Shown here: piece after piece, positions 55,694-63,903 of the stretch
Position numbering within the stretch: position 1 is the stretch's first letter
Layout: each line of letters starts with the position of its first letter
NCBI GenBank assembly: GCA_937921825.1
Contig: CAKZVK010000021.1
Coordinates: 1-64,000 of the forward strand
DNA length: 64,000 bases
DNA from: an uncultured Saprospiraceae bacterium
Lineage (GTDB): Bacteria > Bacteroidota > Bacteroidia > Chitinophagales > Saprospiraceae
Direction of reading: 5' to 3'
The notes under the pieces: model-generated
Database searches by the model: none
Told to the model about the DNA's origin: nothing
The model's input: only the letters and a program-made list of their open reading frames with translations
Position numbers and translations under genes: made by a program

Positions 55694-56672
55694 TATTGTC
55701 ATGCCAGTGAGGAATAGCGAACCTTTTCTTACTGATTGTCTAGATTCGATACTTGCGCAGACCTATGAGCAGTGGGAACTCCTAGTTGTCAATGATCATA
55801 GTAGCGATAAGAGTGCAGAAATACTTCAAGCATACAAACAAAAAGACCAACGTATAAGCGTATATGAAAATACTGGCAAAGGCATCACACCTGCCCTGAT
55901 GACCGGATATCAATATGCTCAAGGGTCATTGATTACAAGAATGGACTCTGATGACCTGATGCCAGAAGAAAAATTACAGCTGCTCAAAGATAAATGGGAG
56001 ACCACTGGAAAAGGCCACATCATCACTGGCTTAGTTAAGTACTTCGCTGACTTCCCTATCAAGGATGGATACAAAAACTATGAAGCATGGCTCAATGAGC
56101 TTACACTTTCTGAATCTAATCTAGAGGAGATCTATAAAGAATGCGCCGTCGCGTCACCCAACTGGCTGATCCATAAAGAAGATTTTGACGCCACTGCTGG
56201 GTTCAATACTGAAATGTATCCCGAAGATTATTGTCTTTTATTCAAATGGAAAGCGGCAGGCTATAAAATAGCAAGCGTCGATAAAATCACACATCTATGG
56301 CGAGACTCTATGGATCGTGCCTCTAGAACAGATGACAACTATTTAGATAATAGATTCACAAAACTTAAAGTGCATTACTTTAAGCAGATAGATTACAAGC
56401 CTGAGAAAACCCTTGTTCTATGGGGAGCGGGAAATAAAGGAAAGGCCATCGCAAAAGAACTCATAGCTAATGAATTACCTTTCAGATGGATCTGCAACAA
56501 TTACAATAAAGTAGGTCTAAAAATCTATGATGTAGAGATGGAAGAAATCCAATCTTTAGCAACACAACCTGATGCCCAAGTAATCATAGCTGTCAGTCAA
56601 AAGAACGCCTCTAATGAAATAGAAAACCTGCTAAAGGGATATCACTTAGAAGACTACTTTTTCTTCACTTAG
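55680..56672 (+). CDS. Family 2 glycosyltransferase with C-terminal nucleotide-binding domain
   Basis: The protein has 330 residues. The GT-A domain covers about 1-230: ISIVMPVRNSEPFLTDCLDS, LLVVNDHSSD, the metal-binding D-x-D in RMDSDDLMP, and the late HLWRDSMDRAS. The last 90 residues are a separate Rossmann-like module with VLWGAGNKGKAIAKELI and DAQVIIAVSQ, resembling nucleotide-binding or sugar-dehydrogenase tails. The gene overlaps GtrA by 14 bases and ends next to the convergent nucleoid-associated gene, so it closes the operon. Donor and acceptor are unknown; a role in decorating the inositol lipid is a hypothesis from position. Confidence 0.86.
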   Translation: MSTISIVMPVRNSEPFLTDCLDSILAQTYEQWELLVVNDHSSDKSAEILQAYKQKDQRISVYENTGKGITPALMTGYQYAQGSLITRMDSDDLMPEEKLQLLKDKWETTGKGHIITGLVKYFADFPIKDGYKNYEAWLNELTLSESNLEEIYKECAVASPNWLIHKEDFDATAGFNTEMYPEDYCLLFKWKAAGYKIASVDKITHLWRDSMDRASRTDDNYLDNRFTKLKVHYFKQIDYKPEKTLVLWGAGNKGKAIAKELIANELPFRWICNNYNKVGLKIYDVEMEEIQSLATQPDAQVIIAVSQKNASNEIENLLKGYHLEDYFFFT

Positions 56673-57713
56673 TTATTTCTCCTCCTCGTAGTAGAGCTTA
56701 TAGAACTTTCGGCCGAACTGATCTTCGCCTCTTTCTATCTTGGTTCTATCTCCATGGATATATAAAGAAAAGTTCTTATCGAGCTTTATGACAGATTTGA
56801 AAATTCCATTATTCTTCTTTACTGCCGCCTGGGAGATATCAAAATCAGGCTCCATAAAGAACCCTTTACTCGCTTGAGATTCCCGTTTGAATTCTCCAAA
56901 ATCACTCGCCACACCTGTTTCGAATATTTCCTCTAAGTATTCAGGTTCGTTAAAGCTTTCGTTGGACTTAAAGAACTTCTCAGAAGCATTCATCACAGCC
57001 AGCTCATCATCTTTAGTAAAGTTATCTGAGTGCTTTCTTTTCTCTTCTACATAGTCCTTAGTCAGTTGTATGTAGTGAGAAGTAAAGTGATATTCATCTC
57101 TTCGAGCTGTGACATTCAAGAAGTCTCTAGACCAGAATACAGCATCAGACTTATTTGACTTATCTAGGACACAAATTTTATATCCAGACGATTTTTCGGT
57201 ATTCAGAATCAGACAGCCTTTGTCTAAAGCCCCAAGAGCTAAGCCACTCTCGACATCTACATTATAAGCATGACTTTCTTCTATCAGTTTCAGAATATCA
57301 GTCTGAGTTTCAGATTTGAAAATGCCGATGGCATCCAACATTTCATCTTCGATAAGTAGATCTTCAAAGTAGCACATAATAAAATCACCGCTCTTGATAT
57401 TAGGGTGCTGTGAGTTATTATAGAGGTACTGTGCTATCTTCTGTGAATGTACATGCAGTACAGATCTATCCTCAAATATTTCTGCTGCATACTGAAACAG
57501 AGGGTTCTCAGTCTCATCTCCCGAAGAGAACGTAAAAGCATTATACTCAGGTTCTTTAAACCCTGTAAGCAAATACTTAAGCATCATCTCATGGATGTAC
57601 TCATTGTCAATATTAGAGACATTCTCTTTGAGGTCTACACCTTCGGATTCAGCATACTTTCCTACTCTATGTATGGAAAAAGGGCTGACTCTGGCACTGA
57701 TATAATTAATCAT
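56673..57713 (-). CDS. Nucleoid-associated protein (NdpA/YejK family)
   Basis: The protein has 346 residues and no signal peptide. The N-terminal VSPFSIHRVGKYAESEGVDL, the central DFIMCYFEDLLIEDEMLDAI with GIFKSE, and the C-terminal ARVSP-type and RTKIERGEDQFGRKFYKLYY segments fit the 37-kDa nucleoid-associated family. Escherichia coli YejK associates with the nucleoid, but its exact role is not settled. A hairpin-forming repeat and a DnaA-box palindrome lie just upstream. It ends directly beside the glycosyltransferase stop. Confidence 0.82.
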   Translation of the reverse strand: MINYISARVSPFSIHRVGKYAESEGVDLKENVSNIDNEYIHEMMLKYLLTGFKEPEYNAFTFSSGDETENPLFQYAAEIFEDRSVLHVHSQKIAQYLYNNSQHPNIKSGDFIMCYFEDLLIEDEMLDAIGIFKSETQTDILKLIEESHAYNVDVESGLALGALDKGCLILNTEKSSGYKICVLDKSNKSDAVFWSRDFLNVTARRDEYHFTSHYIQLTKDYVEEKRKHSDNFTKDDELAVMNASEKFFKSNESFNEPEYLEEIFETGVASDFGEFKRESQASKGFFMEPDFDISQAAVKKNNGIFKSVIKLDKNFSLYIHGDRTKIERGEDQFGRKFYKLYYEEEK

Positions 57714-57721
57714 CTAGATTG

Positions 57722-57753
57722 AGCTTAGTTCATAATTAATAAGACGCTAAGCT
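57722..57753. repeat. Inverted repeat AGCTTAG ... CTAAGCT before the nucleoid-associated gene
   Basis: Seven-base arms at 57722-57728 and 57747-57753, separated by 18 bases, begin nine bases before the start codon at 57713. It could be an operator or a leader hairpin of the nucleoid-associated gene. Confidence 0.4.
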
Positions 57754-57781
57754 AATAAGTATGTCCTCTCTTGTGGAATGA

Positions 57782-57806
57782 TTTTATCCACAGACTATGG
57801 ATAAAA
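57782..57806. repeat. Inverted repeat containing a consensus DnaA box
   Basis: Arms TTTTATCCA (57782-57790) and TGGATAAAA (57798-57806) are perfect over nine bases with a seven-base spacer. The left arm includes TTATCCACA (57784-57792), the exact DnaA box consensus. It lies between the TerB-like gene stop and the nucleoid-associated gene start. It has no GC-rich stem or good T run, so it is not a strong terminator. Confidence 0.6.
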
Positions 57807-57818
57807 GGCGTTGTAATT

Positions 57819-58301
57819 TTACTCTTCCTCCTCTCCCTCGAACTCAATGTGATTGAGCATGGGTAGGTCTATAAGTTTAGCCTCTGCATTGCTGACAGAC
57901 ATGAAACCTAAGAAGCCTCCAGAAGCCTTAGCAACATGCTTAGCAAAGGATTTATAGCTCTTCAGTAAATGATAGCCCATATTATTATCTAATAGCGGAA
58001 GAATCTCATTTAGTTGCTCTAGCTTTCTCGTGAGAATAGCTTGGCGCTGACTGACATCTTCAGGAGCATTTGCAATAAGTTTATCTAAGGTCTCTTTGTA
58101 GCTGGCACCTACGGACTCATAGAAGGCAGTGAGCTGACCTGGATTGTTATAAGCTCTTATTTTAGTCACTTTCTCTGCCCAGTCTTTTTCTTCCTGATCT
58201 ATCTTACCATCTGCCCCAGCAATCAGCACTGTGATCCATGCAAGGGCATCTTTTGTAGTTTGAAATTGAATCTCTGATAATTTTTCGAATCCAGGTATCA
58301 T
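57819..58301 (-). CDS. TerB-like acidic cytoplasmic protein
   Basis: The protein has 160 residues, helical, with no signal peptide. ALAWITVLIAGADGKIDQEE at about 19-38 is the TerB-like start, where an acidic D-G-x-I-D-x-E loop may bind metal. The C-terminus is very acidic (EFEGEEEE). TerB-like proteins are linked to envelope or metal stress in other bacteria; no other ter genes are here. The gene has a textbook promoter. Confidence 0.68.
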   Translation of the reverse strand: MIPGFEKLSEIQFQTTKDALAWITVLIAGADGKIDQEEKDWAEKVTKIRAYNNPGQLTAFYESVGASYKETLDKLIANAPEDVSQRQAILTRKLEQLNEILPLLDNNMGYHLLKSYKSFAKHVAKASGGFLGFMSVSNAEAKLIDLPMLNHIEFEGEEEE

Positions 58302-58324
58302 AAGTATCTCTATTTAAGCAGCGG

Positions 58325-58353
58325 CAAAAATATTAAATAGCTAAATATTTCAA
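58325..58353 (-). promoter_or_regulatory. Promoter of the TerB-like gene
   Basis: On the minus strand TTG (58353 to 58351), 18 bases of spacer, then TATTTTTG (58332 to 58325), a full match to TTG-N17-23-TAnnTTTG, 23 bases before the start codon. Confidence 0.72.
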
Positions 58354-58375
58354 AGTTTCAAGACAGATAAGATGC

Positions 58376-60682
58376 CTAAAAATTAAACCTAGCAGCCAAT
58401 GAAGGCATAATAGGCAGCTGATTTACCCTATCAAAACGGACTCTGTCAAAATAGAAGATATTGGCTCTGTTATAGGCATTGGTGACACTAGCAACTAATT
58501 CCACATTGAGCCTATCAGTAATATCTATATTCTTCTGTACCGAAACATCTAATCTATGGTAGTACGGTAATCTTCCTCCATTTCTTTCGTCAGAATAGAT
58601 GATACCCACATCATCCGGGTTATCTGTTTCGTAAGTAGTTCCAGATCCATCTAAGAAAGGATTATAATTATAAAACGCTTGTGTCTTGGTAAATGGAAAG
58701 CCAGAACCCAGATTCCAACGTACGCTAATCATTAAATCATTCTGTGCACCTGTCGTGTAAGTCGCCAAGAAGTTAGCATTATGTCGCCTATCGAAAAGAG
58801 TAGGATACTCTTGTTCTCCATCAAAACGATTGACAAATCCAAGAGAATAAGTCGCCCAAAAATACCATTTCGGGATCTCATACTTTGCAGAAAAATCGAC
58901 ACCATAGGCATCTCCTATTTCTGTAGTATAATTGGCTTGGCTAGATAGAGTCTTGTTTCTATTGATTACAACCAGTTGAGTATAATCTTTAAAGTACCCT
59001 TCTACATTAAGTTGGAGGTGCTTCCCTATATCTTGCTCTATACCAGCTAGGACATGTCTAGATTTCTGTAATCGAGTAGAAACAGGATCACCATTGAAGT
59101 CATCAAATTGTGCATCTGGACCAGATATAAATCCATTGAATAAATTGACGACGTCTCTCTCGTTAGAAGTAGAGATTATATTCTGACTGTATAATCCAGC
59201 TCCAAGTTTAAATCTAGTTTCATCCGTGAAGTTAACTTTCATACCTAATCTAGGTTCTATCGAAAACTCTCCCAATGAAGCATAATAAGGTAATCTCAAG
59301 CCTGGCTCGATGACTATCTTGTCCCATGCCTTTCTATACTTAACAAAACCAGAAATCTCTGTAGTCGTTTGCTTCTGTGTCAGCTGAAGATTAAATGGAT
59401 TAGTAAAATCAAATTCTGTCCTGATACTCTTAAGGTCTATTCCATACTTCACAGAAGACTCATTAGTCAGATAATTGAAATCTAATCCGATATTTAATTC
59501 CTTGATGAGACTTTCTCTAGGCGTCTCATCTGCTTCTTGGATTCCGATACTATAGTTAGACAGTCCGAATATCCCATTTAGTGTTAGGGCACTCGCATTA
59601 GGAAGGAGATTAAAGTATACTCCACCACCATTGTTATTCCAGTCTATCTGAGAGACCAGAGGGTTACTGAAGCTATCATCAAAGTTGAATCCAAAGAAAT
59701 TAAACTTACTACCATTACCTGTCACATATGAGAGCTTACCGTAGGTATCTGTAAATCCAAACGGTAGTCCTATGGTGTCATTTACTGTAGCATGACTATA
59801 AAGTGTCTGTGAAGTACTTTCGATGATAGACTTCTTACCAGTCAGTATGAAGGACAAAGTCCCGCCTTCCTCACTTTTAATGAGTGGCCCTTCGAATAAG
59901 GCCTTAGCCATAAAAGGGCTCACAGAGAGCTGACCTCCCAGCTTCTTAGAATTCCCTTCTCTAGTGTTTATATCTACCACAGCAGATATTCTTCCTCCAT
60001 GCTCCGCATTGAATCCACCTGTAAGAACATCTACTGTTCTGATTATCTCTGTCTCGAATGTAGAGTAAAATCCTATCGAGTGAAAGGGATTATATATCGT
60101 CAGACCATCCAATAAGATCTTGTTCTGTACGGGAGACCCTCCTCTGATATACAACTGACCACCTTGGTCACCTGTAGAAACGATACCTGGCAGCACCTGC
60201 AAGTATTGTAATATATCAGCATCCCCTCCTGTAGAAGGTAGCGCTTTGATCTGCTTTTTCGAAACTTGAATTTTTGAAATTCTGACCTCCGTTTTCGCTT
60301 GCTGTCTTTCTGCAGAGATATCTACTACTCCCAGCTGGACGCCACCAGAATCAAGATTCACTTTGTAATAGTTGATACTACTTTCTTTGACAACTATTGA
60401 CGTGATCTTATCTTCATACCCTAGGTAACTGACGACCATGTTTTGTTCTCCTACAGGAATTTCTGTAAGTGTAAAAAAACCATCTTCATCAGAATTAGTA
60501 CCTAGATTGGTTCCTTCTATGACGATATTGGCAAAGATGATTGCTTCACCAGTTTCAGCATCATAGACGTGCCCCCTAATAGATCCCTCTTGACCAATTG
60601 CAACTTGAGTCAGAAATAAAGTGGATAACAGAGTCAGTGCAGAATACCTCAGTACCTCTCTAATAGAATAGTATATGTTCAT
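58376..60682 (-). CDS. TonB-dependent receptor with CarboxypepD_reg-like N-terminal domain
   Basis: The ATG at 60682 gives 768 residues; a longer frame from 60742 would begin inside the -7 box and is rejected. A signal region covers about 1-30 (EVLRYSALTLLSTLFLTQVA). Then come a carboxypeptidase-regulatory-like domain at about 31-120 (GHVYDAETGEAIIFANIVIE), a plug at about 130-240 (IRGGSPVQNKILLDGLTIY, VLTGGFNAEHGGRISAVVDI) and a beta-barrel ending in LAARFNF. Unlike the SusC at 1470 it has no SusD partner, so it is more like a stand-alone receptor for a metal chelate or other small ligand. The ligand is unknown. Confidence 0.92.
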   Translation of the reverse strand: MNIYYSIREVLRYSALTLLSTLFLTQVAIGQEGSIRGHVYDAETGEAIIFANIVIEGTNLGTNSDEDGFFTLTEIPVGEQNMVVSYLGYEDKITSIVVKESSINYYKVNLDSGGVQLGVVDISAERQQAKTEVRISKIQVSKKQIKALPSTGGDADILQYLQVLPGIVSTGDQGGQLYIRGGSPVQNKILLDGLTIYNPFHSIGFYSTFETEIIRTVDVLTGGFNAEHGGRISAVVDINTREGNSKKLGGQLSVSPFMAKALFEGPLIKSEEGGTLSFILTGKKSIIESTSQTLYSHATVNDTIGLPFGFTDTYGKLSYVTGNGSKFNFFGFNFDDSFSNPLVSQIDWNNNGGGVYFNLLPNASALTLNGIFGLSNYSIGIQEADETPRESLIKELNIGLDFNYLTNESSVKYGIDLKSIRTEFDFTNPFNLQLTQKQTTTEISGFVKYRKAWDKIVIEPGLRLPYYASLGEFSIEPRLGMKVNFTDETRFKLGAGLYSQNIISTSNERDVVNLFNGFISGPDAQFDDFNGDPVSTRLQKSRHVLAGIEQDIGKHLQLNVEGYFKDYTQLVVINRNKTLSSQANYTTEIGDAYGVDFSAKYEIPKWYFWATYSLGFVNRFDGEQEYPTLFDRRHNANFLATYTTGAQNDLMISVRWNLGSGFPFTKTQAFYNYNPFLDGSGTTYETDNPDDVGIIYSDERNGGRLPYYHRLDVSVQKNIDITDRLNVELVASVTNAYNRANIFYFDRVRFDRVNQLPIMPSLAARFNF

Positions 60683-60739
60683 AAAGCCAGGGTTAGGAAG
60701 CAAGAATTGAGTTCTTGATTCCTGATTCAAATAAAAGCC

Positions 60740-60747
60740 CAAAAGTA
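60740..60747 (-). promoter_or_regulatory. -7 promoter box of the TonB-dependent receptor gene
   Basis: TACTTTTG on the minus strand (60747 to 60740) is an exact TAnnTTTG box, 57 bases before the ATG at 60682. No TTG was found at the usual spacing. Confidence 0.42.
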
Positions 60748-60838
60748 AGGAAATAAAAGCTAGACCCTTACTTTATCGACAGAACTCAGCGACATTTTTT
60801 GACTTTATTTACTAGCTTTAGCCTGAAACATTCTGAGC

Positions 60839-61285
60839 ATGAAGAAAAAAATATTTTTAGCCCTCTTGGTGGTCTTATTGGTCATTCAATTCTTCCCCAT
60901 AAAGCACGAAAACCCAGACTCTCCTGCTGAGAAGGACTTTATTGTGAGCCTTGGAAGTGAATATCCAGAAGCTCAAAAAATGATCAAAGATGCTTGCTAT
61001 GATTGTCATTCTAATAACACTGTGTATCCCTCCTACACCAGAGTGCAACCTTTAGGCTGGTTCATAAGAAGTCATATAAGAGGAGGCAGAATGAAAGTGA
61101 ATTTTTCTAATTGGTCAGACTATTCTCCAAAAGAAAAAATTCACCACCTTCAAGAATGTAAGGAAGTGCTAGAAGAGAATAGAATGCCTATGAAATCCTA
61201 TACTTGGATGCATCCTCCTAGCAAATTATCTAAGGAGCAAAAACAGCAATTGATAAGTTTCTTCGAAGCCGCGGGCTCTAAGTAA
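60839..61285 (+). CDS. Haem-binding CxxCH-domain membrane-anchored protein
   Basis: The protein has 148 residues. An N-terminal membrane segment (IFLALLVVLLVIQFFPI) is followed by a periplasmic domain with one covalent haem site, Cys53-Tyr-Asp-Cys56-His57 in DACYDCHSNNTVYPSY. The following QPLGWFIRSHIRGGR and late RMPMKSYTWMHPPSKLS contain candidate distal ligands (Met, His). It matches the family of single-haem domain proteins common in Bacteroidota; the redox partner is unknown. HemH in this window makes the haem. Confidence 0.85.
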   Translation: MKKKIFLALLVVLLVIQFFPIKHENPDSPAEKDFIVSLGSEYPEAQKMIKDACYDCHSNNTVYPSYTRVQPLGWFIRSHIRGGRMKVNFSNWSDYSPKEKIHHLQECKEVLEENRMPMKSYTWMHPPSKLSKEQKQQLISFFEAAGSK

Positions 61286-62048
61286 ATGTAAACTGATCAC
61301 GATCTATTAGAAATGGAAATTTAGCTCTGGTCTGAGTGATGTGTTCCCTTTCTATGGTATGTGTCACAACAGCTTCTTTTTGTAGAGGCGTATTTAGGGC
61401 TTGACCTAAGGCATCATAACAGGCAGAATGTCCCGAATATTCATTATCCCATACATCTTTTCCAAAGCAATTGACACCTACGACATAGGACATGTTTTCT
61501 ATAGACCTCGCTCTTAGTAAGGTATCCCAGGCTTGCAATCTAGGGTTAGGCCAGTTAGCTACATAGAATAATAGATCGTAGTCCATCGTATTTCTGGACC
61601 AGACTGGGAATCTCAGATCGTAACAGATATTCCCACAGATACGCCATCCTTTATATTCAAAGACTAATTGCTTATCCCCGGCTTTGTATATGCGATCTTC
61701 TCCAGCATAGGCAAAGAGATGTCTCTTATCATAAGTATGAATAACGGCCCCTTTATCGACCACATAAAGCCGATTATAATAGCTCTCCCCTTCTTTTACT
61801 ATTAATGATCCTGAGATCAATGCCTTCTTAGAGCGGGACCACTCTTTCATTAACTCTAGAGCCTCTGCTGATCGTTTTGCAAATTTATGCGCCTGCATGG
61901 TATAGCCACTAGACCACATTTCTGGGAGTAATATGAGGTCTGTCTCCTCTATAGAATTTATTAGTGCTTGAACTCTATCAAAATTCTGGTCAGGCTGGTG
62001 CCAAACCAGTTCTTGTTGCACTAAGGAGACTCTGAGGTTATCCGGCAT
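61278..62048 (-). CDS. Nitrilase-superfamily amidohydrolase (YafV/omega-amidase-like)
   Basis: The protein has 256 residues. The Glu-Lys-Cys triad is visible: Glu43 in LLPEMWSSGY, Lys108 in TYDKRHLFAYAGE and Cys142 in ICGNICYDLRFP. It is closest in pattern to YafV/Nit2, which hydrolyses alpha-ketoglutaramate and related omega-amides. The 3' end overlaps the convergent haem protein gene by eight bases. It lies eight bases after the GWxTD gene on the same strand, so may be its last cistron. Confidence 0.9.
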   Translation of the reverse strand: MPDNLRVSLVQQELVWHQPDQNFDRVQALINSIEETDLILLPEMWSSGYTMQAHKFAKRSAEALELMKEWSRSKKALISGSLIVKEGESYYNRLYVVDKGAVIHTYDKRHLFAYAGEDRIYKAGDKQLVFEYKGWRICGNICYDLRFPVWSRNTMDYDLLFYVANWPNPRLQAWDTLLRARSIENMSYVVGVNCFGKDVWDNEYSGHSACYDALGQALNTPLQKEAVVTHTIEREHITQTRAKFPFLIDRDQFTFT

Positions 62049-62056
62049 ATACAGAT

Positions 62057-63502
62057 CTAAAAATCATTGAAATATCTCCTCGCATTCCTGTTGAAGCCAT
62101 CTTCTACAGTCCGATTATTGATATTATTTGTGGTGTTATTGAGATTGTCATCTTTGTACAGTTCTAGCTCCCATTGCGGATTAGTCAATTCACCTCTACA
62201 GGTAGAATGCAGAAGGATAAAGTCATTGGCGACTATAGAGGGATTGTAAAAGAGAAACTTAACAGCCGTCTGATTAGTCTCTAATAGATGGTTGTAAATC
62301 CATATCTCATAGGGAGGAGCTGATGGCTCATCTTCGACCATAACGACATCATCAGGTCTTCCATACTTTAGGAAAAAATAGCCTCGATCAGACTCGAAGC
62401 CATGCCCTACATTAGATGCATACTCTAGATCTACTGCTCGAGCTACGGACATATATTTATCATAAATTTCCTTAGACCTATCCGGTGAAAAACCTGACCA
62501 GAAGCTATATAAGAAATACTTTTTAGGTTCCAATTCATCTCCCCAGATTATACTGTTGTAGAGATTGGTCATATTATTTGTTAGCCTTGGGAATATGGCT
62601 TTAAGAGAATAGTTGACTTCGCCTTCATCCAAGAGATGTACAAAAGAGGTTTCATACTTAGAATCTCCCATCATATTCGTTCTGTAATCTACCAGAGGGT
62701 GATAGACAGAGAAGGGTTCTATCATCTGATGGAGCACCTCTTTGCTTTTATTTATTACCTCGAAGTTAAGTTGGTAATTACCTGTCCCTAAGTCAGAAAT
62801 ATCAAACCTCTGAAGAATCTGTAGGTTCTCTTTTTCATTTATAGGTTTGTAAGCGGGCTTCATTACCACCTTTGCATCGTCAGTTCTTCTGACAGAATAC
62901 TTATAGAATAAGTCTGCTGATTCTGATAGATGATACAACTCAGTATAGAATATGAAGAGGCTATCTTTCTCTCCAAAAAGATTGTACGGCGCAGGCTCAT
63001 AAGAAAAACCTGATCGATAGAATGCCATCTCTCCTTGCTCAGAAGAAATGTTTTTCATGATCATTATATCAGAATTTGAAATATAGTGGTCTCCGTGATT
63101 GACCACAATCTTCTCCGTGTAAGTGGATGTCGCCGCTCGATTATTAAGATCTGTATAGACTATTTCTAGATCATAATCTCCATTCGCCAAGGGATATCTC
63201 CGCAGGTCCCAAAAGTCTACCACAGAAGTAGAGCCCGGGCTATTGATACTCAGCTTGTCCGCTACTATTGTCTCTTGATTCTGCTTAATGAGAATCAGCA
63301 TTTCTATCTGCGCATAATTAAGACTATCATTCTGATCACTTGCAGCGAACTGAACAGAGTGGCCTAGAATATGGCTATATATCTCTAAGTAGGGTTTTTC
63401 TTGGTAGAACCCTAGAGTCGTGACACTGACTTCAATTGCAGAGACGACTGTCGGTAGTATAAAGAATAGACTGAATACAATACATCTTAATAATTTTATC
63501 AT
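62057..63502 (-). CDS. GWxTD-domain exported protein
   Basis: The protein has 481 residues. A signal peptide (MIKLLRCIVFSLFFILPTVV) leads a secreted chain. The N-terminal two thirds are beta-rich (EVSVTTLGFYQEKPYLEIYS and DYDLEIVYTDLN). The GWxTD domain is at about 325-425: ELEPKKYFLYSFWSGFSPDR, GHGFESDRGYFFLKYGRPDD and APPYEIWIYNHL. The family is widespread in Bacteroidota and has no assigned reaction. It overlaps the upstream lipoprotein gene by four bases (ATGA), so the two are co-translated. Confidence 0.87.
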   Translation of the reverse strand: MIKLLRCIVFSLFFILPTVVSAIEVSVTTLGFYQEKPYLEIYSHILGHSVQFAASDQNDSLNYAQIEMLILIKQNQETIVADKLSINSPGSTSVVDFWDLRRYPLANGDYDLEIVYTDLNNRAATSTYTEKIVVNHGDHYISNSDIMIMKNISSEQGEMAFYRSGFSYEPAPYNLFGEKDSLFIFYTELYHLSESADLFYKYSVRRTDDAKVVMKPAYKPINEKENLQILQRFDISDLGTGNYQLNFEVINKSKEVLHQMIEPFSVYHPLVDYRTNMMGDSKYETSFVHLLDEGEVNYSLKAIFPRLTNNMTNLYNSIIWGDELEPKKYFLYSFWSGFSPDRSKEIYDKYMSVARAVDLEYASNVGHGFESDRGYFFLKYGRPDDVVMVEDEPSAPPYEIWIYNHLLETNQTAVKFLFYNPSIVANDFILLHSTCRGELTNPQWELELYKDDNLNNTTNNINNRTVEDGFNRNARRYFNDF

Positions 63503-63903
63503 TCTTCGTCTTTGGACTTTACAAGTATAAATCGAAAGTTGAAGTTTCTAATTTTAGTGGCTAAGGTCAAGGTATCTGATGTCTTAGCCAAGACTTTATA
63601 AAGACCGTTCCTACCACCATTAACTGTAAGATTATTCTGGCCTAGCACATATGGGTATGGAGTTTCATCTCCTAGTATGTTCGTAGCTATTGTTTCTCCT
63701 GCATTAAAATCAAAGAAGGCATTATCAAGTAATTTAGTTCTTTGTTCTTCTTTGTAAGCCTCATGCATCTTCCACCTTCCATCTAATTCATTAGTTTCCA
63801 GCTCCTTGAGAGGAGGATAACTTACTTTATTATCTGTCTTGCATGAAATGATCAAAAAGATTGAACAGAACAGTACTGCTATATGTCTTAATCTTACTGG
63901 CAT
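63499..63903 (-). CDS. Small lipoprotein, lipocalin-like length
   Basis: The protein has 134 residues. The signal MPVRLRHIAVLFCSIFLIIS precedes the lipid-acceptor Cys21. The mature part has ELDGRWKMHEAYKEEQRTKL and later strands (DTLTLATKIRNFNFRFILVK), suggesting a small lipocalin-like beta-barrel; this is a visual guess. It overlaps the GWxTD gene by four bases and the tail of the gene upstream by ten, so three genes appear to share a transcript. Confidence 0.75.
   Translation of the reverse strand: MPVRLRHIAVLFCSIFLIISCKTDNKVSYPPLKELETNELDGRWKMHEAYKEEQRTKLLDNAFFDFNAGETIATNILGDETPYPYVLGQNNLTVNGGRNGLYKVLAKTSDTLTLATKIRNFNFRFILVKSKDEE

Noticed and set aside
57782-57806. Replication origin suggested by the perfect DnaA box
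   Set aside because: Only one box pair, no AT-rich unwinding region with further boxes, and no dnaA, dnaN or gidA nearby.
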